Source: a virus. From it: a DNA stretch of 27,401 nucleotides. Below, piece after piece: positions 20,038 through 27,236 of this stretch. The stretch covers positions 1 to 27,401 of IMG/VR virus record IMGVR_UViG_3300025073_000149. One strand, given 5' to 3'. The translations under genes were made by a program, and so were the position numbers. Position 1 is the first letter of the stretch, and the number at the start of each line of letters is the position of its first letter. The notes beneath the pieces are model-generated. The model was given only the letters and a program-made list of their open reading frames with translations. It did no database searches and was not told the origin of the DNA.

Positions 20038-21315
20038 TTAACTTATTTCGAATAGATTTTTAATTATTTCTATTGAATTGTCTAGGTCTTTGTGATGAAG
20101 AATTATGGCGTTTTTGCCTTTATTTGGGCCATTTACTATTTTTACAGCACTAGCAATTCTATCTCCCAGTGTTTCTGAATTATTTTTGATAGCACCATTT
20201 TCTGCATTTTCGTAATAGGTGGCTTCAATTTTAATTTCATCTCCCTTGACAGCATTTTCTCGATTAGTTCCATAATCTGTTATGATAGTGCCTAAATCTT
20301 TTTCTATCATTTCTTTGAAAACATCATCATCTTTAGTTAAGCCTAAATATGTGTTTTGCAGATCTGCATCTATTATATAATTTCCATCTAGTTTTAAATC
20401 ATTGGCAATTTTTATGGCTTTTCTGGTGGCCTTGGCTTTTGTTTTAGTTAATGGCAAATGAAGTTTGGCTATGATTTTTAAAGCTTTATTATCTGCTGTT
20501 TCTAGTTTATTTGAGAAAGCTAATCCTAAGGCTTCCATTGGATTCATAAATTCTGTTAGTCTTAGTGTATTAAGAATGTCTCTTGTGTTAATGACATAAT
20601 CTGAATTTCCTTGTTCTTTAGCGGTTCTAGTTTCATTAGCTAATCCCACTAGTTTAATAGCCATTTCTGATTTAGCTATAGCATTTCCTAAATGATTTTC
20701 AATAATTTCTAATTCTTTGTTTGCTGGTGGAAATTCTGCGTTGATACAAATGGCAAATCTGGATAATAAGGCTTTATTCATTTCTTTGGTTCCTGCATAT
20801 TCTGGTGGATTACAGGTGGCGAAGATTCTAAAGTTTTTATGTCTGTGGACTATTTCTTTATCATCTTTTTCATTAAGGACTAAATATCCATCGTCATCCA
20901 TGATTGATTGTAGAACGAATAAAACCTCTGGCAGGGCAGCGTTGATTTCATCAAGAACTATCCAGTCTCCGCTGCGCATAGCTTCTGTTAGAATTCCATC
21001 AACCCAATATGTTCCTTTGTCATTGATTAATAATCTGCCTACTAATTCATCAGCAGTTGTGCCTCCATTTAAATTTACTCGTCTCAATCCATTTTTAGTT
21101 TGATTGGCTAGAAATCTAATTGCACTCGTTTTGCCAGTTCCGCTTTCTCCAATTAGTAATACAGCTAGGTTATCTCTAACTGCGATAGCCAGGGTTTTCA
21201 TAATATTTCCGTGGTCTACAAATTTGCTGGCTTTTTGTGGCATATAAGGACTTTTTCCGTCTCCGATGGGTATTTCTATTTTTTCATATTTAACTGTCTT
21301 GGTTTTCATTTGCAT
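20038..21315 (-). CDS. MoxR/CobS-like AAA+ ATPase
   Basis: A 425-residue chaperone ATPase. Walker A GESGTGKT (56-63), Walker B VLDEIN (120-125), sensor 1 FATCNPPEYAG (Asn169), arginine finger near Arg186 (LLSRFA). GGTTADELVGR is the CobS/MoxR-type pore loop region. A C-terminal extension (about 330-425) ends with a small beta-rich part (VKIVNGPNKGKNAIILHH) resembling a KOW/SH3 fold. It works with the VWA protein downstream, probably as a hexamer. The target is unknown. Confidence 0.92.
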   Translation of the reverse strand: MQMKTKTVKYEKIEIPIGDGKSPYMPQKASKFVDHGNIMKTLAIAVRDNLAVLLIGESGTGKTSAIRFLANQTKNGLRRVNLNGGTTADELVGRLLINDKGTYWVDGILTEAMRSGDWIVLDEINAALPEVLFVLQSIMDDDGYLVLNEKDDKEIVHRHKNFRIFATCNPPEYAGTKEMNKALLSRFAICINAEFPPANKELEIIENHLGNAIAKSEMAIKLVGLANETRTAKEQGNSDYVINTRDILNTLRLTEFMNPMEALGLAFSNKLETADNKALKIIAKLHLPLTKTKAKATRKAIKIANDLKLDGNYIIDADLQNTYLGLTKDDDVFKEMIEKDLGTIITDYGTNRENAVKGDEIKIEATYYENAENGAIKNNSETLGDRIASAVKIVNGPNKGKNAIILHHKDLDNSIEIIKNLFEIS

Positions 21316-21336
21316 GTTTTTATAATTTTAATTTTA

Positions 21337-21756
21337 TTATTTTATTGGAGTTAATTTAATCATGACATTTATTCCATCATAATCTTCTTCTGTGGTGTAG
21401 ATGGCTTGATATTTTGATTCAAAATCTTTGTTACATAGTTTTTTAAGCTGATAGTAGGCTATTTGAGTGGCCTCTATTTTTGATTTTGTTTCCCAATTTA
21501 CATCATAGTCATCTTCTTTTAGTTCGGTGTATTTTATTCCGATGGTTATATCTATTTGTCCTTGTGGCTTTATTACAGTGTATGATTCTAGTTCTTTCTC
21601 ATCTCTGATTATTTCTTCGGCTGTTGGATTGAATTCATTTTTTTCATATAATGGTAATTGATTTTTTGGCCATTTGTTCCAAGAAGATTCTGGTTCATAT
21701 TTGGGTATGATTTCATCTTCTTCTTGGCTCATTGCGGCTTCTCTTATTCCACGCAT
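21337..21756 (-). CDS. Hypothetical protein, 139 aa
   Basis: An acidic protein. The C-terminal two thirds (GQIDITIGIKYTELKEDDYDV.., ATQIAYYQLKKLC.., YDGINVMIKLTP) form alternating strands and one helix. It lies directly upstream of the MoxR-like gene and could be an accessory of that system. The start could also be the Met at residue 9. No family recognised. Confidence 0.6.
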   Translation of the reverse strand: MRGIREAAMSQEEDEIIPKYEPESSWNKWPKNQLPLYEKNEFNPTAEEIIRDEKELESYTVIKPQGQIDITIGIKYTELKEDDYDVNWETKSKIEATQIAYYQLKKLCNKDFESKYQAIYTTEEDYDGINVMIKLTPIK

Positions 21757-21775
21757 AGATTTAGTTATTATTTAT

Positions 21776-21976
21776 TTAATTTCCTATTTCCTTATCATAA
21801 TGTTTTTGGCAATAGTGGTCATTTTCATTGCCTTCCCAACTGTCATTTTCACTATATATTCCCTTTTTATCAATATCATATAGGTGCCAAACTTGTTGGA
21901 TATTATAAATTGCTGGCTTGTTGCAATTATCACATAATGGTAGGTTGTATCTTGGTTTTGCTTTAGTTTTTTTCAT
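21776..21976 (-). CDS. Small zinc-binding protein, 66 aa
   Basis: CDNCNKPAIYNIQQVW and, later, HYCQKHYD give a CxxC...CxxH pair suitable for one zinc ion. The stop is 20 bases before the next downstream reading region and its start is 1 base after the upstream stop. Function unknown, possibly a protein-interaction adaptor. Confidence 0.65.
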   Translation of the reverse strand: MKKTKAKPRYNLPLCDNCNKPAIYNIQQVWHLYDIDKKGIYSENDSWEGNENDHYCQKHYDKEIGN

Positions 21977-21977
21977 A

Positions 21978-22268
21978 TTAATTTATAATTAATTTTTTAC
22001 CCAAAACGTGAATTACTTGTAGTATTGCAAGTATATTTGACGTTTGTCCATGTTCTATTCTGCTTATTGTTGTTTGAGACATGTATGACAACATGCTTGA
22101 TAATTTCCTTTGTGATAGATTTTTTGATTTTCTTATTTCTTTTATTTTTAATCCTATGTCGTCTATTGTGGTTAATGTTGAATTTGGTGGTTGTGTATTT
22201 ATATTTATATTTGGTGTTGTTTTTGGCTTTTTTAAGGCATTCATGGCTGCCGTTAGATTATTGCTCAT
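21978..22268 (-). CDS. XRE-family helix-turn-helix regulator with NNLxxAxxAL N-terminus
   Basis: A 96-residue protein. Residues 36-95 are a Cro/CI-type DNA-binding domain: IGLKIKEIRKSKNLSQRKLS, SMLSYMSQTTISRIEHGQT, NILAILQVIHVLG. The first 15 residues, MSNNLTAAMNALKKP, are the same module that opens 24036-24380. A Pro/Asn/Thr-rich linker lies between. It is coupled to the upstream gene by ATGA overlap. It may control the minus-strand block, but no operator is identified. Confidence 0.85.
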   Translation of the reverse strand: MSNNLTAAMNALKKPKTTPNININTQPPNSTLTTIDDIGLKIKEIRKSKNLSQRKLSSMLSYMSQTTISRIEHGQTSNILAILQVIHVLGKKLIIN

Positions 22269-22870
22269 AATTTTTGTATTCCAGTTATAATTAATTGTTT
22301 GTGGGTTAAGTTGATGAATCCTCCCATATCATATTGTCCCAAGATTTCATCTTGGGCATCTGCTTCTGTTCCAGCTACTTCTATTTTGATTTTGATGGTG
22401 GCTTCAGCTTCAAACCAATGTTTTGGTCCTGTTTGTCTTAGGGCTTTTTGGGCGGCTTTAAGATTATTGAGTCCTGATTTTTTAGGTTGATTGATAAATT
22501 CTAGATCTGAATTTTTATAGCATGAATTTCTTTGTCCATTATCCCAGTCTATTGTCCAATCTGTACCATTTCCATTAATTATTTCTCCTGCCACTTGTCC
22601 TGCACATCCATTCCATACTGGATTTGCAAGTGAATCTCCATGGCGTTTTGAGACATATTTTACTTTATCTCCTATTTTAAATTTTTGCATAATTTTTGTT
22701 GAGTTTGATTTTATTAGTTTCCAATGTTGATTATCATTACATGAGCATTTTCCTGCCCAAAGTTCTCTTGTTTTTGATTGTTCTGTTTTTACTGTATATC
22801 TTTCTCCTTTTTTATTTCCCGAACAATCTATTATCATTTCTATTTCATCTCCTTCTTTGAAGGTTGTCAT
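22265..22870 (-). CDS. Multi-domain protein: two SH3-like domains, NNLxxAxxAL module, C-terminal domain
   Basis: A 201-residue protein. Residues 1-52 (FKEGDEIEMIID..GERYTVKT) and 61-126 (FKIGDKVKYVSKRHG..WTIDWDNGQRNSCYKNSDLEFI) look like two SH3/KOW-like barrels; the latter ends in the SDLEFI string common in phage proteins. NNLKAAQKAL (135-144) is the module shared with three other proteins. The C-terminal 55 residues (ATIKIKIEVAGTEADAQDEI..) resemble a small ferredoxin-like unit. Function unknown; probably built from interchangeable parts. Confidence 0.65.
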   Translation of the reverse strand: MTTFKEGDEIEMIIDCSGNKKGERYTVKTEQSKTRELWAGKCSCNDNQHWKLIKSNSTKIMQKFKIGDKVKYVSKRHGDSLANPVWNGCAGQVAGEIINGNGTDWTIDWDNGQRNSCYKNSDLEFINQPKKSGLNNLKAAQKALRQTGPKHWFEAEATIKIKIEVAGTEADAQDEILGQYDMGGFINLTHKQLIITGIQKL

Positions 22871-22877
22871 TTTTTTG

Positions 22878-23351
22878 TTAGTTAAAATTTATTTCGACTT
22901 TCATACATCTGTCTTCTTTGTTGAATGTGCCATAAACTGGATAATAGCCATCGCCATATCCTGTGCAAAATGCGACTGCACAACCAGTATGGCCTAATTT
23001 GAAGTTGATTTGGTGCTTATCTTTCATAGTTGTTTCACAAACTCCTCCATAGGAAAATGTTCCAATGAGTTTATTTTTATCTGGTATGTCTAGTTTTTTA
23101 ACTTCTTTATTGGCGATCATTTCATTCATTGATTTTTTGGTTGAGGTTTTCTTTTCATAAGTTTTGAATGATTCTATTTTTAATGGTCCTAGTTTATTTT
23201 GGTTGAATCCGAATATTTTATTGAGTTTTTTGTGGGCATATAGTTCCATGACTTTAAATGGAACATCTTTCCATTCTGATGCGATATAACATGGGTCGCA
23301 AATCATTAATTGCCCTGAGTCTACGCCACAATAACCTATTAGTTTTTTCAT
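22878..23351 (-). CDS. Conserved phage-type protein, 157 aa
   Basis: The N-terminus GYCGVDSGQLMICDPCYI and the C-terminal YGGVCETT, GHTGCAVAFCTGYGDGYYPV and RCMKVEI are a pattern seen repeatedly in phage hypothetical proteins and partly like DUF4241. The conserved Asp, Cys and Gly-Tyr-Gly-Asp-Gly residues look like a ligand or metal site. No reaction is known to me. Confidence 0.7.
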   Translation of the reverse strand: MKKLIGYCGVDSGQLMICDPCYIASEWKDVPFKVMELYAHKKLNKIFGFNQNKLGPLKIESFKTYEKKTSTKKSMNEMIANKEVKKLDIPDKNKLIGTFSYGGVCETTMKDKHQINFKLGHTGCAVAFCTGYGDGYYPVYGTFNKEDRCMKVEINFN

Positions 23352-23364
23352 TATTTTAATTTAT

Positions 23365-23535
23365 TTATTTAGATTTAATTTCTTCTGCTGTATATTGCCA
23401 ATCCTCATCTTGATTCCAATATGGATCGAATTGTCCATTTTGTTGGGCTAATTCTATAGCAGAATCTTCGTTATCTGCCTTGACTATGGCTTGTTCCATG
23501 CGTAAGAATTCTCTTTTTACATGATATTCTTTCAT
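23365..23535 (-). CDS. Small acidic protein, 56 aa
   Basis: The frame MKEYHVKREFLRMEQAIVKA continues DNEDSAIELAQQNG and DEDWQYTAEEIKSK. It resembles a short beta-alpha-beta fold of the type seen in small phage proteins with an xVxAxxxxxAxxxA core. ATGA overlap couples it to the upstream gene. Function unknown. Confidence 0.65.
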   Translation of the reverse strand: MKEYHVKREFLRMEQAIVKADNEDSAIELAQQNGQFDPYWNQDEDWQYTAEEIKSK

Positions 23536-23804
23536 TTGTTTAATATTAGTTGTTTAAGATATTGTTTTAGTTCTTCTTTTCCTTTAATGATTGTATGGTT
23601 TTTCTTTATTTTTGCTAATAATACTATGATTAACATTGCTGTAAGAATAATTCCTCCAAAGAAACTATCATCTAATTTAAAGTGATTGATGCCTAGTATA
23701 AAGATTATGCCTAGGTATTTATAACTGTCTAAGATTAATGATCCGATTATATTATTTTTGATGATAATATATTCTTTTTCCATTATGATGTATTGTTTTT
23801 GCAT
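23532..23804 (-). CDS. Membrane protein with two transmembrane segments
   Basis: A 90-residue protein. Hydrophobic segments lie near residues 20-40 (IGSLILDSYKYLGIIFILG) and 48-66 (FFGGIILTAMLIIVLLAKI), with a lysine-rich cytoplasmic tail. An internal Met at residue 8 is an alternative start. Role unknown. Confidence 0.65.
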   Translation of the reverse strand: MQKQYIIMEKEYIIIKNNIIGSLILDSYKYLGIIFILGINHFKLDDSFFGGIILTAMLIIVLLAKIKKNHTIIKGKEELKQYLKQLILNK

Positions 23805-23809
23805 ATGTT

Positions 23810-24031
23810 TTATTTAGGTTTTCTTATTTTATTATGTTTGATTAATTCATTGACCATGCGGCCATAGAATCCTTGGAGTTGATTTTGCAATCCTCGGTCG
23901 GAAATCCATTGCCAGGCAATTAGTTGTTCAGTTGGTGTGGCATTTTCTCCTTCGTTAAATCCTTCAGCATAGGCACAAGCAACATACATGGTTAGTTTTT
24001 TGTAAAGTTTTGTGGCTCTATAATTTGGCAT
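23810..24031 (-). CDS. Conserved phage-type hypothetical protein, 73 aa
   Basis: LIAWQWISDRGLQNQLQGFYGR near the C-terminus resembles a motif (AWQYIxDxGLxxQLQGxxGR) that recurs in small phage proteins of unknown function. The rest is helical. Start has the AAACATATG leader. Confidence 0.7.
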   Translation of the reverse strand: MPNYRATKLYKKLTMYVACAYAEGFNEGENATPTEQLIAWQWISDRGLQNQLQGFYGRMVNELIKHNKIRKPK

Positions 24032-24035
24032 ATGT

Positions 24036-24380
24036 TTATATTATTAATAATTTATTTAATTCTTCGGCAAATTTAATTTCAGATAATCTATCAGATTTAT
24101 TGGGGCAGATATCATTGAGTAATTTGCCAGTTGTTGGTCCCCATTGATTTTTAATGCAATGGGTTTTTCCATTTTTACTAAAGGCGACAATTGTTCTGTA
24201 GCTAAACCATAATTCTAGTTTATTGCTGTTGATTGTCATTGTAACTAGATTTTTATTAACTGTGCCTAAATTATCTAATTGTATGTCTAGTGTCATTGGT
24301 ATTTTTTGGTATTTTATATTATTTCCACTGGAGACAAATATATCTAAGGCATTTTTGGCGGCGGTGAGATTGTTGGACAT
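24036..24380 (-). CDS. Hypothetical protein with NNLxxAxxAL N-terminus, 114 aa
   Basis: MSNNLTAAKNALDIF opens the protein and matches the start of the XRE regulator at 21978-22268 almost exactly. The rest is beta-rich (TLDIQLDNLGTVNKNLVTMT; KLELWFSYRTIVAFS) with a helical end. Its start lies 37 bases inside the upstream gene. Function unknown. Confidence 0.65.
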   Translation of the reverse strand: MSNNLTAAKNALDIFVSSGNNIKYQKIPMTLDIQLDNLGTVNKNLVTMTINSNKLELWFSYRTIVAFSKNGKTHCIKNQWGPTTGKLLNDICPNKSDRLSEIKFAEELNKLLII

Positions 24381-24697
24381 ATAGGTTTCTTTAATTGTTT
24401 AAGTTTTATTTCTTTGATTCTGGCATTTTGCATGGCTTCCACTTCTTCTCGAGTGTATTTTCTGATTTTATGTTCATAGCGGCTGCGTCTTTTGCTGAAT
24501 TTCTTTTCTTTTTGTCTAACTCCATGTTCTATTTTAGAAAAGCGGGCGCAGCAAACTAAACAGGCATTGCCGTGCCAGTAATAATAATCAATGGTTCCGG
24601 GGATTTTTTCATTGCACCAAGCACAGTTCTTTTTGATTTTGTTTTTATATTCTTCGTGTTTGATTTCATTTTGGATTTCCTCCTCAAGGATGTTCAT
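24344..24697 (-). CDS. Zinc-ribbon protein, 117 aa
   Basis: CAWCNEKIPGTIDYYYWHGNACLVCC gives two Cys pairs suited to a zinc ribbon (residues 25-50). A strongly basic region (KKFSKRRSRYEHKIRK) and a Pro-rich end follow. Probably nucleic-acid binding. The upstream gene ends 4 bases away. Confidence 0.65.
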   Translation of the reverse strand: MNILEEEIQNEIKHEEYKNKIKKNCAWCNEKIPGTIDYYYWHGNACLVCCARFSKIEHGVRQKEKKFSKRRSRYEHKIRKYTREEVEAMQNARIKEIKLKQLKKPICPTISPPPKMP

Positions 24698-24701
24698 ATG
24701 T

Positions 24702-24860
24702 TTATTGTTTATTTTTTAAGTGTTTATGATATAGTTTTAACCATTTTATTCTATGTGATTCACAAAATCTTTTATTTGTTGAGTTAGCTGGTTTTCCGCA
24801 AGTTACGCATAGATTGTTTTTTAGTTTTATGAGTTGCCATTTGTATTGTCTACTGGGCAT
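24702..24860 (-). CDS. Small zinc-finger protein, 52 aa
   Basis: The frame MPSRQYKWQLIKLKNNLCVT has CVTCGKPANSTNKRFCESH, a CxxC...CxxH finger often seen in phage genes near or derived from HNH nucleases. No nuclease core is present. The leader is AAATATATG. Confidence 0.65.
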   Translation of the reverse strand: MPSRQYKWQLIKLKNNLCVTCGKPANSTNKRFCESHRIKWLKLYHKHLKNKQ

Positions 24861-24864
24861 ATAT

Positions 24865-25047
24865 TTATTTTAATATATTAGTTAATGGTATAATACTTGA
24901 AATTTTTTTAATTAAACAATCTTCTTGTAAGAAATGTGATTGACAGTTTCCATGATGGTCATATTCACATTTTCCCATTCGTAGTAATAATTCATTTAGT
25001 AATGGTTCTATTCTTTTGCGTATTTTTATTATTTCTTTTTTTGTCAT
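24865..25047 (-). CDS. Hypothetical Cys/His-rich protein, 60 aa
   Basis: A helical start (MTKKEIIKIRKRIEPLLNEL) is followed by GKCEYDHHGNCQSHFLQEDC, with enough Cys and His to bind a metal, and a hydrophobic end. Overlap and spacing with neighbours fit the operon. No family recognised. Confidence 0.55.
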   Translation of the reverse strand: MTKKEIIKIRKRIEPLLNELLLRMGKCEYDHHGNCQSHFLQEDCLIKKISSIIPLTNILK

Positions 25048-25104
25048 AGTTTTATTATTAATAATTTAGTTATTCTGAGGCACAGCATGCCCCAGAGAGC
25101 AAAA

Positions 25105-25143
25105 CTATTTCTTTTTCTTAGCTACTTTCTTCTTTTTGGCCAA
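25105..25143 (-). CDS. Possible 12-residue polylysine peptide
   Basis: TTG-initiated frame reading MAKKKKVAKKKK. It is preceded by AAAGGAG at a normal distance, the clearest Shine-Dalgarno site in the window where other genes have none. It lies 16 bases after the stop of the upstream gene. Too short for confidence; it may instead be the decayed end of a longer basic gene. Confidence 0.3.
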   Translation of the reverse strand: MAKKKKVAKKKK

Positions 25144-25159
25144 TTTAATCGTCTCCTTT

Positions 25160-25627
25160 CTATTTTAGTTTATTAATTTTGTCTAATAGAACTTGCAGAT
25201 CAGCCATTAATGCGGTGCCTAATTTAAGTCCGAGGATGAATTGGTTGATTTCCATTTCTTCTTTCTCGAAGTTGGGCGTATATTTAGAATGGATGTTGTT
25301 GTATTTGTTATAGTTTTTAGCTGTTATAACTGCGTTATTGTCATTATCGGCTTCTGCTACTGACTCAATGATTTTGCTGGCTATGGAATTATAGTTTGTC
25401 ATATCAACTTCTAATTTGTGATTTTTTTCTACTTTTCTTTTAAGATTGAAGAGAAAGTTTTTGAGTGATATGAGTCTAATGTTCAGTTCATTGATTTGCG
25501 GTTTATATTTGGCGATATCTTTGGCGAAGGCTTTGTCAGCGATTTCGGCTTTTTTTTGATATAAAGCATCTTTAAGTAGTTTTTCGGCGGTTTCAATTTG
25601 GAGTTTGTTTAATGATTTGGTTTGCAT
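25160..25627 (-). CDS. Coiled-coil protein, 155 aa
   Basis: An almost all-helical protein with heptad-like stretches (INELNIRLISLKNFLFNLKRKVEKNHKLEV; MEINQFILGLKLGTALMADL). A central Asp/Asn-rich loop separates two helical halves. No known family. Its upstream neighbour is separated by the terminator at 25663-25695, so this is the first gene after it and may need its own promoter. Confidence 0.65.
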   Translation of the reverse strand: MQTKSLNKLQIETAEKLLKDALYQKKAEIADKAFAKDIAKYKPQINELNIRLISLKNFLFNLKRKVEKNHKLEVDMTNYNSIASKIIESVAEADNDNNAVITAKNYNKYNNIHSKYTPNFEKEEMEINQFILGLKLGTALMADLQVLLDKINKLK

Positions 25628-25662
25628 TTGTTTTATTTATTAAGTTAGTTTAAGGAATAAAA

Positions 25663-25695
25663 AAAGCTGTATACTCTAGACGAATATACAGCTTT
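25663..25695 (-). terminator. Intrinsic terminator
   Basis: A perfect 11-bp stem AAAGCTGTATA/TATACAGCTTT with an 11-base loop. On the minus strand it is followed by more T, so it would end the transcript of the 25712-26053 gene. Confidence 0.8.
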
Positions 25696-25711
25696 AATTT
25701 AAATATACAGA

Positions 25712-26053
25712 TTAAGCGACAGGATGAGCTTGTCTCCAATTCTCTGCACCTTGGCGACTATCGGCTATGATTTTATTGGCCTGAACTTCGGGCAATAAAA
25801 CGCTAACAGAGTAATCGGCGTCTCTCTTCTCATCTCTTTTCTTATTAGAGTAGAAGTAGAGGTTAGAACCAGCTTTTAGGGCAATTGGTTCTTGGATATT
25901 TCTATCAGTGCGGAAAGTCAATCCTCCAATAAGGAAGGACTGATTGGCGGAAAATGCCATATCTTCTATTAGTTGGTGGGAAGCAGGAATCATAGTTCCT
26001 TTGTCGGCATTAATCCATGCTTTGCCAATGATGGCTGATTTAACTTGTTCCAT
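25712..26053 (-). CDS. Hypothetical protein, 113 aa
   Basis: A well-formed soluble protein (MEQVKSAIIGKAWINADKGT; SFLIGGLTFRTDRNIQEPIAL; SNLYFYSNKKRDEKRDADYSV) with balanced composition and base use a little richer in GC than its neighbours. It is preceded by a structured region and followed at once by a strong terminator, so it is transcribed alone. That arrangement suggests high expression. No family recognised. Confidence 0.7.
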   Translation of the reverse strand: MEQVKSAIIGKAWINADKGTMIPASHQLIEDMAFSANQSFLIGGLTFRTDRNIQEPIALKAGSNLYFYSNKKRDEKRDADYSVSVLLPEVQANKIIADSRQGAENWRQAHPVA

Positions 26054-26059
26054 ATGTTT

Positions 26060-26740
26060 TTTGTGCTGCTAGGCAGCTTTAAGAAATTAGACTTAGTGTA
26101 GTGGATTTGGGTTACGATACCACTATACGCTTGACCTACGCAAGGTAGGAAGTAATTGTTTAAAGATTGATTTATTGGCACGATTTGAGTTGAAATCCAA
26201 TACTTCACTCTTACGCTATCGTGGTTTTATCAATCTTTCTAACAATCAAATGATGTGTTAGTAGGGAAATGTAATTTAGCCTCGGTTATGGAACATGCTC
26301 CAGATGTCTATATATTAAACATCTTTCCGACATTATATTAGGGCATTACAATTCTTTTATCCCCTATAAACACATCATTGGTGGATTTGGGCTACGATAC
26401 CACTATACGCTTGACCTACGCAAGGTAGGACTTTGTATGGAAGATATATAGCAGAGTTGAAATTGTAGGCAGATAATGGACTATTTTATCTTTTAACATT
26501 TTAAGTCCGTTAGACCAATTTCACACGCTGCTAGCTTTTGCTAAATGCATAGGCTAGAGAAGGCGGCCTAAAGTAGATGCAGGTTAGAATATAAGACTGC
26601 ATACTTTGGCGTTTCTCTGCTATATATCTTCCATTTTGGCGTAGAAGGTAAATCTGAAGACAGAATTGACCAACCTAACCAAACTCTCAACGATATATAT
26701 CGACCTTATATCGTATATCACCACTCAAGTGGTAAAAACC
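26060..26740. ncRNA. Large structured RNA region with two conserved heads and long hairpins
   Basis: This stretch has no convincing gene. Long pairs are 26162-26170 with 26230-26238 (9 bp), 26249-26259 with 26369-26379 (11 bp) and 26437-26456 with 26615-26634 (20 bp, perfect). Within these are shorter nested helices such as TGAAATTG/CAATTTCA, ATGCAG/CTGCAT and GATGT/ACATC. The three hairpin domains are joined by the two copies of the 50-base motif. The transcribed strand is unclear. It resembles in style, but not by recognised sequence, the large ornate RNAs of phages. An origin or packaging region is another possibility. Confidence 0.5.
26101..26430. repeat. Two copies of a 50-base pseudoknot-capable motif
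   Basis: 26101-26150 and 26381-26430 are identical except one base (T/C at the 12th position). Each contains GTGG..CCAC, then CGCTTGACC and CCTAC-GCAAG-GTAGG. The CTTG before the second stem can pair with CAAG in its loop, forming a pseudoknot. The flanks of the two copies are unrelated. The surviving identity suggests selection or a recent copy event. Confidence 0.85.
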
Positions 26741-26744
26741 AATA

Positions 26745-26948
26745 CTATCTAACTCTATAGCGCTCTGCTAGTTGGGCTCTCCACCGTTTGACTATGGCGT
26801 TACCTACGCCCTGGGCAATGACCTGTGCTCTTGTCTTGCCAAAGTAGCCAAACTCTGATACGGCCTCACGCTTATCACCTACAGTAGTGATAACCTTATC
26901 ACATGCATAGGTAATACCTTTCTCTGTGTGGATAGGATAGATAATCAT
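26745..26948 (-). CDS. Possible small basic protein, 67 aa
   Basis: The frame MIIYPIHTEKGITYACDKVI continues to a basic end (AIVKRWRAQLAERYRVR). GC content and codon use are higher than in neighbouring genes, suggesting separate origin or a structural constraint. A longer start at 27008 is possible but the added residues look like read-through of A/T-rich DNA. No family recognised. Confidence 0.45.
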   Translation of the reverse strand: MIIYPIHTEKGITYACDKVITTVGDKREAVSEFGYFGKTRAQVIAQGVGNAIVKRWRAQLAERYRVR

Positions 26949-27165
26949 ACAATTATCATTAAAAATTACACCTATAAAGTGGTAAAAACTATGGAGGATG
27001 GGTAGCAATAAGCCTAGGAAGGGTATGGGGGGTGATTTGGAAAGGTTTAAGATTTGGTTCAGGTGTACTGAAAGGTACCCACACGGAAATTTTCTACTTT
27101 TTTAAAACTTCATACTTATACCCATAACTAGCCCCCCCTACCTACTTTAAACAGAATTTCTATTT

Positions 27166-27198
27166 AGTCCTAAAAAATTTCTGTATTTTTTCAGGACT
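27166..27198. other. Hairpin upstream of the last gene
   Basis: AGTCCTAAAAAAT pairs with ATTTTTTCAGGACT around a 6-base loop (one bulged C). It sits between the gene-poor region and the TATAAT box at 27214-27219. It may be a terminator for incoming transcription or an operator. The stretch 26952-27165 shows nothing else I can support beyond a G-rich and a C-rich tract. Confidence 0.4.
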
Positions 27199-27213
27199 TT
27201 GCTATGATGAATC

Positions 27214-27219
27214 TATAAT
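27214..27219 (+). promoter_or_regulatory. Possible -10 box of the 27237 gene
   Basis: TATAAT lies 17 bases before the start codon. No good -35 box is found 16 to 18 bases upstream, unlike the five TTGACA promoters elsewhere, so this promoter may use another factor or be activator-dependent. Confidence 0.35.
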
Positions 27220-27236
27220 ATCTAAATTTTATCCAT

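Noticed and set aside
25990-26208. Protein of 72 residues on the minus strand
   Set aside because: It overlaps the first copy of the 50-base repeat and the start of the real gene at 26053, with composition unlike a normal protein.
26101-26430. CRISPR array
   Set aside because: Only two repeats 230 bases apart, with no further units and no cas genes.
26641-26700. Second hammerhead (CTGAAGACAGAA near 26653, plus strand)
   Set aside because: The CTGANGA and GAA strings are there, but no stem II fits between them and no stem III or GUC follows.
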